A DNA stretch of 64,000 nt from assembly GCA_002382085.1 (NCBI GenBank), contig DFZK01000012.1, positions 1 through 64,000 of the forward strand, written 5' to 3'. Of the stretch, positions 33,318 to 41,960 are shown piece by piece. Every line of letters begins with the position of its first letter. Within the stretch, counting starts at the first letter, position 1. The notes beneath the pieces are model-generated. The model saw nothing but the letters and a program-made list of their open reading frames with translations. It had not been told where the DNA came from and searched no databases. The stretch comes from Sulfurospirillum sp. UBA4058 (GTDB lineage: Bacteria > Campylobacterota > Campylobacteria > Campylobacterales > Sulfurospirillaceae). Made by a program: the position numbers and the translations under genes.

Positions 33318-35894
33318 TTAAAGAAGCTCGGGTGCCGTCGGTTTGGCAAAGAGATAGCCCTGAAAATAGCGGCATCCGAGTCTTTTTAAAGCTTCAAACT
33401 GTTCTTGCGTTTCCACGCCTTCGGCGATGACTTCTAAATGAAAATTTTGCCCCATAGAGAGAATGGTTTCAACGATCATCGCATCACTTCGATTGTGAAT
33501 AAAATCGCGAATAAACGATTGGTCGATTTTTAATTCGTCGACGTGAAAATTTTTGAGATACTGTAAACTGGAATATCCCGTTCCAAAATCATCGATCGAT
33601 AACGAAACGCCGAGCGTTTTAAGCGCATTGATTTTTTTCAATGCTTTTTCGCTATCGCCTATCAACAGACTTTCCGTTAATTCCAAGCGAAGCCGTGAGG
33701 GATCGATCCCGTTTTCTTTCAACATCGCTTCCAAAATAGCGATAAAATCTTCACGTTCAAACTGCTTGATACTTACGTTAATCGAAATGCGCCATGACGA
33801 TTTTTCGGCATCTTCTTTCCATTTTGCCGCTTGAGAAATTGCTTCTTTCATAACCCAATAACCTAAGGGGATAATCAATCCGGACTCTTCACAAATAGGA
33901 ATAAAATGAGCCGGTGAAATAGTATTTCCGTCTTTGGTCTTAAGCCTCACCAACGCCTCAACACCGACGATACGACGGTCATGATCTAACTGAGGCTGAT
34001 AGAGTAAGAAAAACTGTTCAGAATCCAAGGCGTCACGTAAGCGTTGTAGCATCAAGGATTTTTCTTCCATAACATGTTGAATAAACGCATCAAAAAAACG
34101 AATCGTATCGCGCCCGTCTCTTTTAGCCGCATACATAGCACTATCGGCATGGCTGAGTAGCGACTCCACGCTCTCTTTTTCGCCGAAAAGTCCGATACCG
34201 ATACTCACCGTCACGAAAAACGGATGCTGATCGATCATAAAGGGCTCTTTTGCCGCAATTAAAATCTTCATAGCCGTCTCTTCGGCACTGCGTGCGGTTG
34301 CTTCCACATTGTCGGCAATATTCGGGAGCAAGACGGTAAACTCATCGCCGCCGAAACGCGCTAGTACATCATTGTCTCGCGTAAAGCTTTTCAAACGCTC
34401 CGCCATCAATACCAAAAGCTTATCGCCCGTGGCATGACCTTTAAGATCGTTAATCGACTTAAAATTATCGATATCTAAAAATAACAACGCACCGTACATG
34501 TGAGAATTTTGATGTGCTTGAATCGCAAGGCGAATGTGCTCGCTCAGCATTGTTTTGTTAGCCAAATCGGTTAGCGGATCGTAATACGAGAGTTTGATAA
34601 TGCTCTCTTTTTGACGAAACGAGTTAATAGCAAAACCGACGTCTCCCGCCAATTCTTCGATCATCGCGCGTTCTTCTGGACTAAATCCTTGCGGTATCGT
34701 CGTACAAATCGTCAAAACGCCTAAAACGTTACGCGCAAATTTATCGCTTCTAAGAGCGGTAATATACGCTTCGCTCACGCCGTAACGATGCATCATCGTT
34801 TGGCATGAAGAGCCCACGGCTTTGTCGCGATGCGTTAAAATACGGTAACCGCCTTTACGGAATACCTCTTCTTCAATCTCGGTAATGTTAAAATCTCCGT
34901 CAAGCCCCAATGACTCTTTAACCGAGAGTTTTTCTTCATCCCATAAAATAATTTTGACATGTGCAAACGAATCGTTTTCAAAAAGACATTGCGCGGTTTG
35001 CTGTAACAGTTCACTTAGCGTTTGCGTCGTAATCAAGATTTGATTGCTGTCGGCCACCGTACGCAAAACCGAGTAAAGGTGCTTTTGATGATCGTACGCT
35101 TTTTCCAGTTCATCGCTTTTTTGCAACAATTTTTGCGTTCGCTCTTTCACCAATGCTTCCAACTCTTTTTTCTGTTCCACTTCTCGTTTCGTCAACTCTT
35201 TAATCGCCAAAAACGTTACGACCAATAAAAACAGTGTTGCCGTTACGCTAAAGAAGACCTCTTTCCAAAAAAGGGCAATCACATCGTCAAAAACAAGATT
35301 CTTCGGCATTTTAATGCTAGTCAATCCTCGTACTTCACCCAAAGAGTAGCCGTAGGCATTGTCGTAACGCTGAGCGATATAGGGCAAAACTTCCTCTTTT
35401 TTACCGTGACAAGCTAAACAATATGCCTGAATTCGTAACGGAGACGAGAAAAAATAAAACGATTGACCGTTCGTGTCTTCGATTAATTCTAGCTTTTCGT
35501 CCTCTTTGGGATGAGCGTCGAAATAGCGGATCATCTTCTCTTCCAGATCGTCGGCTTTGTTGTCGGGATTGCGCGGTCTATCCGAAACATTACGAATCGT
35601 AATGCCTTGTTTAGAACGTTGACTAAAAAATTCGCTGATATGCGTTGAAGCATGTGCAGGTAAAAAGCCGACCGTAGAGTCGTTTAAATCGATACCGCTT
35701 GAGAGAAACTGTTGATGATAGACGTAGCGCATCGAAATAAAATAGTCGTGGAGCGTTTTAGCTTTCGAATAAGCGCGAATCGCGGTCAATTCATGCGCTT
35801 GTCGGTATAAATAACCGATAACGACGGTATTGGCAAGAAAAATAAAAAACGTTATTATCCAAAAAAGACGTTTGGTCAGGGTCAATTGTTTCAC
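33318..35894 (-). CDS. Haem-c sensor diguanylate cyclase/phosphodiesterase (DUF3365-GAF-GGDEF-EAL)
   Basis: 858 aa from GTG 35894 (AAAGGAG upstream). Order: membrane helix (11-29); periplasmic Tll0287-like/DUF3365 domain with one CxxCH haem motif (CLACH, 159-163); second helix (about 210-232); a coiled coil; a GAF-like domain (about 280-420); GGDEF domain with intact ARFGGDEFTV; EAL domain with GVEALVRLK, DDFGTGYSSL and IAEGVET. Both cyclase and phosphodiesterase sites look intact. The haem c domain would sense redox state, oxygen or NO in the periplasm and tune cyclic di-GMP. It ends 7 nt from the convergent lolA stop. Confidence 0.92.
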   Translation of the reverse strand: MKQLTLTKRLFWIITFFIFLANTVVIGYLYRQAHELTAIRAYSKAKTLHDYFISMRYVYHQQFLSSGIDLNDSTVGFLPAHASTHISEFFSQRSKQGITIRNVSDRPRNPDNKADDLEEKMIRYFDAHPKEDEKLELIEDTNGQSFYFFSSPLRIQAYCLACHGKKEEVLPYIAQRYDNAYGYSLGEVRGLTSIKMPKNLVFDDVIALFWKEVFFSVTATLFLLVVTFLAIKELTKREVEQKKELEALVKERTQKLLQKSDELEKAYDHQKHLYSVLRTVADSNQILITTQTLSELLQQTAQCLFENDSFAHVKIILWDEEKLSVKESLGLDGDFNITEIEEEVFRKGGYRILTHRDKAVGSSCQTMMHRYGVSEAYITALRSDKFARNVLGVLTICTTIPQGFSPEERAMIEELAGDVGFAINSFRQKESIIKLSYYDPLTDLANKTMLSEHIRLAIQAHQNSHMYGALLFLDIDNFKSINDLKGHATGDKLLVLMAERLKSFTRDNDVLARFGGDEFTVLLPNIADNVEATARSAEETAMKILIAAKEPFMIDQHPFFVTVSIGIGLFGEKESVESLLSHADSAMYAAKRDGRDTIRFFDAFIQHVMEEKSLMLQRLRDALDSEQFFLLYQPQLDHDRRIVGVEALVRLKTKDGNTISPAHFIPICEESGLIIPLGYWVMKEAISQAAKWKEDAEKSSWRISINVSIKQFEREDFIAILEAMLKENGIDPSRLRLELTESLLIGDSEKALKKINALKTLGVSLSIDDFGTGYSSLQYLKNFHVDELKIDQSFIRDFIHNRSDAMIVETILSMGQNFHLEVIAEGVETQEQFEALKRLGCRYFQGYLFAKPTAPELL

Positions 35895-35958
35895 TGCCGA
35901 CTCCTTTGACGAGGCACAAAACGTATTACAGTATAGCTTTCCTTAGCTTATGTCATAA

Positions 35959-37122
35959 TTATAAAGTTTTTTTAAGAAATAAATAACCTACGATACCCGA
36001 GCAAAAAGAGCCGATGAGAATCGCAAGCTTATCGGCTTGAAGAAAAATATTACTATCGTTGTACGCCAACGTCGTGACAAATAAGCTCATCGTAAAGCCG
36101 ATTCCCGTCAAGACGGCAACGCCGTATAATTGCCTAAAAGTACTTCCTTCGGGTAATTTTGCCCATTTTAATTTCACGGCAATATAACTCAAGAAAAAAA
36201 CGCCGATTTGCTTTCCGAGGAACAGCCCGAGTGCAATTCCAAGGGAAACATTCGAGGCTAACGTTTGAACGGAAGCACCTTTAAGATCGACACCGGCATT
36301 GACGAAAGCAAATAAAGGTAAAATCAAAAAGGCAACCCAATAGTGTAGGTCGTGTTCCAACTCTTTGAGCATTGAAAAACGTTCTCCTTGCGCAGTATCA
36401 GAGTAAAGCGGAATCGTCAAAGCCAATACCACGCCGGCAATCGTTGCATGAACGCCCGATTTTAAAACGGCAACCCACAAAACGATACCGACTAAAATAT
36501 AAGCCGCCTTTTTCACGACGCCCAAACGGTTCATCATCACTAAAAGCAGAATAGCCCCTAAAGCGATCATCATCGACATAAACGAGAGTTTTGTGGTATA
36601 AAAAACCGCAATAATTATAACGGCTCCCAAATCGTCGATAATCGCGAGAGCCATTAAAAAGATTTTTAACGAAGGGGGAACGCGAGGTCCAAGCAACGAT
36701 AAAATACCCAAAGCAAACGCAATATCCGTTGCGGTAGGAATTGCCCATCCGTTCATCGCAAAGCTATCGTCGTAATTGAAAAACGTAAATACCAACGCAG
36801 GCGTTATCATACCGCCTATCGCGGCAATTAAGGGTAAAATAATTTGGCTTCGCGAAGAGAGTTCCCCTTCTAAAATTTCACGTTTAATTTCCAAGCCGAC
36901 TAAAAAAAAGAAAATGGCCATCAGTCCGTCGTTAACCCAAAGTAGAAGCGGTTTAGCAATGCCGAACGAACCGAAACTAATCTGTAAAGGCGTTTCTAAA
37001 AAACGAGAGTAAAAATCGGTTAAAACGCTATTTTGAAGTAAAAGTGCCGTTAAGGTCACCATAATCAAAAGGATACCCGAAGAGGACTCTTTTTTAATAA
37101 ACTCTTCTATCGATGTTAACAT
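35959..37122 (-). CDS. nhaA: Na+/H+ antiporter NhaA
   Basis: 387 aa from ATG 37122 (MLTSIEEFIKK; AAAGGGG 5 nt upstream). Twelve membrane helices; the two essential aspartates lie in LAIIDDLGAVIIIAVFY and the assembly helix region DGLMAIFFFLVGLEIKREI is conserved. Exports Na+ in exchange for H+ at alkaline pH. Stands alone between the sensor protein and mnmE. Confidence 0.96.
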   Translation of the reverse strand: MLTSIEEFIKKESSSGILLIMVTLTALLLQNSVLTDFYSRFLETPLQISFGSFGIAKPLLLWVNDGLMAIFFFLVGLEIKREILEGELSSRSQIILPLIAAIGGMITPALVFTFFNYDDSFAMNGWAIPTATDIAFALGILSLLGPRVPPSLKIFLMALAIIDDLGAVIIIAVFYTTKLSFMSMMIALGAILLLVMMNRLGVVKKAAYILVGIVLWVAVLKSGVHATIAGVVLALTIPLYSDTAQGERFSMLKELEHDLHYWVAFLILPLFAFVNAGVDLKGASVQTLASNVSLGIALGLFLGKQIGVFFLSYIAVKLKWAKLPEGSTFRQLYGVAVLTGIGFTMSLFVTTLAYNDSNIFLQADKLAILIGSFCSGIVGYLFLKKTL

Positions 37123-37182
37123 AAAAACCCCTTTCATGCGAGTTTTTATAGTAACAAAAAGAAGTAAATAGTTTGTAAATCG

Positions 37183-38520
37183 CTATTTTCCTAAGCAAAA
37201 GCGGCTGAACATCTTATCGAGAATTTCATCGCGTTCAAAAGCGGACGTAATCGAAGAAATCGCTTCCACGGCGGTGTTAATGTGAAAAGCGAATAATTCA
37301 AGCTGTCCCTCATTGAGTAAATCAAACGAAGTAACCACTTCTTGATACGCCGTCTTAACCGCTTCGACTTGACGCGACGAAGTCAACATAATGCTATCTT
37401 CGCTTGCACATCGATCTAAAAGTGTTTGAATCGTTTGAATCAAAAGATCGGTATCGTGATGTGCCGAGAGCGTCAAACACCCCTCATCCAAGCATGAGCG
37501 ATCAAATAAAGCGGGCAAATCGCTTTTATTCAAGACGTGAATCACGGATTTCGTTGCTTCGTAAGTTTTGAGTAACGCTAACATGTGAAGATCTTCGGCA
37601 TCGCATGTACGGCTATTATCGAACATTGCAATGACGATTTCAGACTCTTCAATCGCCGAAATAGAACGTTCGATTCCGATCTTTTCAATCATGTCGTGTG
37701 CTTCGCGAATCCCAGCTGTATCGACGATACGCACCAAGTGTGAACCGATACGTAGCTCCTCTTCGATCGTGTCGCGCGTCGTACCCGCAATCGTGCTGAT
37801 AATCGCTCTATCGTAACTCAATAGTGCGTTCAAAAGCGAACTTTTACCGACGTTCGGTTTACCGACGATGGCTATTTTAAAGCCGCTGAGCAACCCTTTT
37901 CGACGTTCGCTACTTTCATACGTACGGCGTAATTTTTCACTCAAAGCCTCCAAACGTAGGCGAATTTTTTGCATCATATCCAACGGTAAATCTTCTTCGG
38001 CATAGTCGATATTCACTTCGATAAAAGCTAGCATTTCAACGAGTTGGTCTCTGACATGTTCAACAAAGTCTTTGAGCTCGCCTTTGAGTTGGCGCGTCAA
38101 TATTTTTGCGGCATCCGCACTTTTGGTTTCGATTAGAGCAGCGATTGCTTCGGCTTCGGACAAATCGATACGACCGTTTAAAAAAGCTCTTTTGGAAAAC
38201 TCTCCCGGCTGTGCAAGGCGTACGCCTAAGCTTAAAAGTGCGTCAAGAATCATACTTGCAACGATCGAACCGCCGTGACACTGGAACTCAACGACGTCTT
38301 CGCCCGTAAAACTATGCGGTGCTTTAAAATATAAAACAATCGCTTGGTCAATCGGTGCGCACGCGCTATCGTATAAAAACGATAAAGTCGCATGTCTTGG
38401 TCTCAGCGTGGTTTGGTGAGAAAGTCGTAGGGCTACTCTTAGGGCATCCGCTCCGCTCACGCGAACAATCGCGATGGAACCGATACCCGAACTCGTAGCT
38501 ATTGCAGCAATCGTGTCTAT
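37183..38520 (-). CDS. mnmE: tRNA modification GTPase MnmE, apparent ATA start
   Basis: 445 aa if it starts at ATA 38520. From there it reads (M)DTIAAIATSSGIGSIAIVR then VSGADALRV, the conserved MnmE N-terminus, and AGGA lies 7 nt upstream. No ATG, GTG or TTG lies between the in-frame TAA and GTG 38460, which would cut 20 conserved residues of the formyl-THF domain. Other motifs: G1 GKPNVGKSSLLN, switch GTTRDTIEE, DTAGI, NKSD, C-terminal FCLGK with catalytic Cys. With MnmG it makes cmnm5U34 in tRNA. Overlaps the jag stop by 4 nt. Confidence 0.9.
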   Translation of the reverse strand: MDTIAAIATSSGIGSIAIVRVSGADALRVALRLSHQTTLRPRHATLSFLYDSACAPIDQAIVLYFKAPHSFTGEDVVEFQCHGGSIVASMILDALLSLGVRLAQPGEFSKRAFLNGRIDLSEAEAIAALIETKSADAAKILTRQLKGELKDFVEHVRDQLVEMLAFIEVNIDYAEEDLPLDMMQKIRLRLEALSEKLRRTYESSERRKGLLSGFKIAIVGKPNVGKSSLLNALLSYDRAIISTIAGTTRDTIEEELRIGSHLVRIVDTAGIREAHDMIEKIGIERSISAIEESEIVIAMFDNSRTCDAEDLHMLALLKTYEATKSVIHVLNKSDLPALFDRSCLDEGCLTLSAHHDTDLLIQTIQTLLDRCASEDSIMLTSSRQVEAVKTAYQEVVTSFDLLNEGQLELFAFHINTAVEAISSITSAFERDEILDKMFSRFCLGK

Positions 38521-39473
38521 GCGTTTTTCCTGTTAAAATCATTGACGACGATAAACTTACCGCCGTCTTTTCCCGATTTGATACCGACGTATTTTTCGGG
38601 AAATTCGGTTCGCAATGCTTCAAGGGCTATTTTGATCAAAACACCGTCTAAAATCTTCGTTTGACCTTTTCCCGTATTGCGAATACGCTCAATAACCGGT
38701 ACTAAGTACTTTTCAATCATCTCTTCTTGATTTTTCAAAAATTCCGCAATCTCTAAGCGAATATTTAATCCGTATTTCAGGTTAATCCAATTGTAAAGCA
38801 GATACGAAAGTGCTTTATAACGATAGCCCTCTTTTCCGATCAAAAGTGCCGCGTCTTCACCGCTAAATTCGATCAAAATCGTCTCGTCGTCGTATTTTGA
38901 GACTAAAGGCGTATCCAGCGTAAAACAGCCGTATTTAAAAAGATTTTTGATGTTTTGTCGAACTTCGTCTAAGATATCGTTAACCTCACGTTTTTCCTGA
39001 TGGAAATTTTGATCGATAACGCTAGGTGCTATCGTATGACGTACCTCTTTCAACGGTTTAGATTGCTCAAATTTTGGCTCGTGCACTACGGACGTCTCTT
39101 TAGGAGGTATCGGCTTTCGCTCGGGTCGTTCTTGCATTCCCTCTTTGAGTGGTTCTTTATTTTTTGGACGATGACGTCTATTTTTAGAGCGTTTTTGAAA
39201 CTCCTTGCGCTCATCAAGAGTCGTATCGCTCAGTGTTTCAGCTCGCTGATATTCCGTATGTTCTTTAACCTCACACCCTTCTCGTTCTTTAAAATGAGGC
39301 TTATGCGATCCTTTGCGTTGAACTTCGATAATGGCTTTTTTCTTAAAAAGCCCCAAAAATCCGCCTGATCCGTTTTGGATAATGTTAATTTCTAAATCCA
39401 CTACCGAACACGACAACTCGCCCGCGGCTTTTGAATAAGCCTCTTGAAGTGTTTCAGCTTCGACTCGTATCAT
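38517..39473 (-). CDS. jag: Jag (SpoIIIJ-associated/KhpB) RNA-binding protein
   Basis: 318 aa. Jag-N domain (MIRVEAETLQEAYSKAAGELSC) with the segment NGSGGFLGLFKKKA, a charged Lys/Glu-rich linker, a KH domain with IGKEGYRYKALSYLLY, and an R3H-like C-terminus. Binds RNA and the YidC neighbourhood; KhpB in Gram-positives controls division genes. Between yidC (4-nt overlap) and mnmE, the usual order. Confidence 0.92.
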   Translation of the reverse strand: MIRVEAETLQEAYSKAAGELSCSVVDLEINIIQNGSGGFLGLFKKKAIIEVQRKGSHKPHFKEREGCEVKEHTEYQRAETLSDTTLDERKEFQKRSKNRRHRPKNKEPLKEGMQERPERKPIPPKETSVVHEPKFEQSKPLKEVRHTIAPSVIDQNFHQEKREVNDILDEVRQNIKNLFKYGCFTLDTPLVSKYDDETILIEFSGEDAALLIGKEGYRYKALSYLLYNWINLKYGLNIRLEIAEFLKNQEEMIEKYLVPVIERIRNTGKGQTKILDGVLIKIALEALRTEFPEKYVGIKSGKDGGKFIVVNDFNRKNA

Positions 39474-41050
39474 TTTTCGACCTTTGGCTCTTCATGTTTT
39501 TTAGCAAAAATTCTATTGACGTAAAACTGCTGAACAATCGACGCTAGGTTATTGGTGAACCAATAAAGCGTTAAACCCGCAGGGAACGTGACAAAGAAAA
39601 ACGTAAAGATAAGCGGTAAAAATTTCATAATTTTTTCTTGCATCGGATCGGTAAAACTTGTCGGCGTAATGCGCTGATGAACGAACATCGTAATACCCAT
39701 CAAGATCGGTAGAATGAAATAAGGATCCATCACGGCAAGATCGTTAATCCATAAAATCCACTCGGCACCTTTGAGTTCGATCGCATTTTGTAAAACACGA
39801 TATACGGCAAAGAAGACCGGAATTTGAAGAAGAATCGGCAAACATCCGCCCATCGGGTTGGCACCGTGTTTTTTGTACAATTCCATCATATGCATATTGA
39901 GTTTTTGTTTATCGTCGCCGTATTTTTTTTGGAGCTCTTTAATTTTCGGTGCAAGCTCTTTGAGCTTATTCATCGAAACCATGCCTTTATAGGTCAACGG
40001 ATACAATACCAAACGTACGGTAATCGTCATCGCAACGATAGCCCAACCCCAGTTACCGAAAATCCCGTGTAAGTAAGAGAGCCACATGAAAAGCGGTTTT
40101 GCGATAAACGTAAAAAAGCCGTATTCAACGACGTCGGTCAATCCGGGATGAATCGATTGAAGCAATTTATGGTCTTTAGGACCGATATATCCGCCCAATT
40201 TAAAATCGGCTTCACCTTGAACGAATAAAAGAGGATCTTTGTCTTTACCGATCGTTACGACGCTGTTAAGTCCTTTATCGAGGCTGTAAAAAAACGTCGT
40301 ATAATATTTATCGGCCGCCGCTACGATTTTAGCCGCACTAAACTGTACGTCGCTCTTAGCAGAACCGTCGTCAATCGTTTGAATCGTATCGTCGGACTTT
40401 TTAATCAATGCACCGTGAAAGGTGTAACTGTCGATTGCCACATGCGGGCGAAATCCCGGAGAGATAAAATACTCTTTCGGACTGGAAAGCATCACGTGAA
40501 TATCGTAATTGCCGTTAGGGTAAAACGTCAATGTCTTCGTAACGCTTAAACCGCTAAGAAGCTGCGTCAAAACGACCGTAGCACCTTTTTCATCGACCTC
40601 TACCGCACTTTTATCCGCGCTGTAAGACATAGCAAACGCATCGTCGTTGAGCGATTTATCTTTGAAGCGAATTTCTAAAGGCAAGAGGTTTTGAGAAGCG
40701 TCGATAAGCTGAAAGCGTTCACCTTTATCGTCTTTGTATTTTCCTTCTTGAAGGTACATTTTTGCGATTCGACCTAAACGATCGATTTGGATTTCATACG
40801 AAGGTGCTTTCACCGTTGCGATGACTTCCGTTGTAGAGCTTGCATTGGTCGGTGCAGCCGTCACGTCTTGAGTATTGGTCGTTACGCTCGGTGCAGACGT
40901 AGTAGCTTTTTGCTCAGAAGCGACAGAAGTATTGGCATCGGCCATCGGAGGATTTTTGGGGATAAAAAAGTGATCGTAGAGTGCAAAAAATAAAAAAGAT
41001 AAAACGGTGGCGATAATAATACGCACCTGAGGAGTCAGTTTATCTGTCAT
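39470..41050 (-). CDS. yidC: Membrane protein insertase YidC
   Basis: 526 aa, Gram-negative form: N-terminal helix (VRIIIATVLSFLFFALYD), a large periplasmic P1 domain (about 80-315), then five helices with the conserved hydrophilic groove Arg in TITVRLVLYPLTYKGMVSM and the NPMGGCLPILLQIPVFFAVY segment. Inserts membrane proteins with or without SecYEG. Ala/Thr-rich linker after the first helix. Confidence 0.97.
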   Translation of the reverse strand: MTDKLTPQVRIIIATVLSFLFFALYDHFFIPKNPPMADANTSVASEQKATTSAPSVTTNTQDVTAAPTNASSTTEVIATVKAPSYEIQIDRLGRIAKMYLQEGKYKDDKGERFQLIDASQNLLPLEIRFKDKSLNDDAFAMSYSADKSAVEVDEKGATVVLTQLLSGLSVTKTLTFYPNGNYDIHVMLSSPKEYFISPGFRPHVAIDSYTFHGALIKKSDDTIQTIDDGSAKSDVQFSAAKIVAAADKYYTTFFYSLDKGLNSVVTIGKDKDPLLFVQGEADFKLGGYIGPKDHKLLQSIHPGLTDVVEYGFFTFIAKPLFMWLSYLHGIFGNWGWAIVAMTITVRLVLYPLTYKGMVSMNKLKELAPKIKELQKKYGDDKQKLNMHMMELYKKHGANPMGGCLPILLQIPVFFAVYRVLQNAIELKGAEWILWINDLAVMDPYFILPILMGITMFVHQRITPTSFTDPMQEKIMKFLPLIFTFFFVTFPAGLTLYWFTNNLASIVQQFYVNRIFAKKHEEPKVEK

Positions 41051-41061
41051 TGAGATTCCCT

Positions 41062-41400
41062 TTATTTCAATGTTTTAAAAGCTTTTACGATGTAAAAACT
41101 TTGTGTGCCTTTTGGCACGAACCAATAAACAACACGTTGTGAGGAAATCCGTTTTACATGTACAAAAGAAGGAGCGGCAAACACTTTTCGAACGATAGGA
41201 TAATCGATTCCGCCTACAAAAAGTTGATTGCATTTTAAAATGCGTATAACACTGTACCAAAGTGCTTTGAAAAAATTATTGTACAAAAGTTGTTCTTTCG
41301 CATACTGTGAGCATGTCGGATAGTACCTACAACTTCCGTAACTAAAAAGCGTCAAAAACTTTTGGTACAGTTTTATAAGCCACAATGTTAAGGATTTCAT
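41062..41400 (-). CDS. yidD: Membrane protein insertion efficiency factor YidD
   Basis: 112 aa, with the family motif SYGSCRYYPTCSQYAKEQLL and three conserved cysteines; an amphipathic N-terminal helix. The C-terminus is longer than the usual 70-90 aa. Its ATG overlaps the rnpA stop (ATGA). Confidence 0.92.
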   Translation of the reverse strand: MKSLTLWLIKLYQKFLTLFSYGSCRYYPTCSQYAKEQLLYNNFFKALWYSVIRILKCNQLFVGGIDYPIVRKVFAAPSFVHVKRISSQRVVYWFVPKGTQSFYIVKAFKTLK

Positions 41401-41735
41401 TCTTTAACACAGTTCAACTTTTTCATAGACCATATTATCCCTTTTTTGAGTGCCTCGTAGGATAATTGGTCTATCTTCTCTTTTGCAACAAAAACATAAA
41501 CACCGTCGTTCAACGTAGGTTGAATATCTAAAAAAATTGCCCGAAGCCTTCGTTTGGCTAAATTGCGTTTAATAGCATTACCGACTTTTTTACTCGCGGT
41601 AAATCCAACCCTTTTTGTCGTATCGTTCAAGTAAAAAACAAGGGCACCTTCATAGTGCCACTTTTTCCCGTGATTGTAAATATATGAATACTCTCGTGTT
41701 TCCTTGAGAGTTTCATACGCCCTTAAGCGGCCAAT
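41397..41735 (-). CDS. rnpA: Ribonuclease P protein component, apparent ATT start
   Basis: 112 aa if started at ATT 41735. The frame reads (M)GRLRAYETLKETREYSYIYN then HGKKWHYEGALVFYL and the signature FTASKKVGNAIKRNLAKRRLR. The region before residue 35 is conserved in RnpA, but the first ordinary start is TTG 41630, which would give a truncated 77-aa protein. An in-frame TAA lies just upstream and the only candidate between is ATT, with AAAGGA 8 nt before it inside rpmH. The start overlaps the end of rpmH by 13 nt. RnpA assists the RNase P RNA in tRNA 5' maturation. Confidence 0.88.
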   Translation of the reverse strand: MGRLRAYETLKETREYSYIYNHGKKWHYEGALVFYLNDTTKRVGFTASKKVGNAIKRNLAKRRLRAIFLDIQPTLNDGVYVFVAKEKIDQLSYEALKKGIIWSMKKLNCVKE

Positions 41736-41857
41736 CTTCTTCTTCCTTTAGCACGACGTGCTGCAATGACTTTACGTCCGCCTTTGGTTTTCATTCTCTC
41801 TCTAAAACCGTGTGTACGCTTTTTAGGGGTACTGTGAGGTTGATACGTTCTTTTCAT
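41723..41857 (-). CDS. rpmH: 50S ribosomal protein L34
   Basis: 44 aa, MKRTYQPHSTPKKRTHGF...KTKGGRKVIAARRAKGRRRLAA, the standard highly basic L34. AAGGAAAC lies 5 nt before ATG 41857, and a minus-strand TAAAAT upstream could be the -10 box. First gene of the rpmH-rnpA-yidD-yidC-jag-mnmE cluster; its last codons contain the ribosome site of rnpA. Confidence 0.97.
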   Translation of the reverse strand: MKRTYQPHSTPKKRTHGFRERMKTKGGRKVIAARRAKGRRRLAA

Positions 41858-41960
41858 CGAAAGTTTCCTTCTGTAAAAATAATTTAAGGTATGGATTTTA
41901 CCTTAGCTTTACTTAAAAATTGCATAAGCTTCGATTAAGAACTCTAAGAGACACAAGGTT

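Noticed and set aside
41397..41630. 77-aa rnpA starting at TTG
   Set aside because: It would lose the conserved N-terminal third; the upstream frame reads as RnpA to an ATT codon.
41880..41960. oriC-like region near rpmH
   Set aside because: No dnaA gene or DnaA-box cluster is visible; the gap is 81-103 bp and explained by the rpmH promoter.
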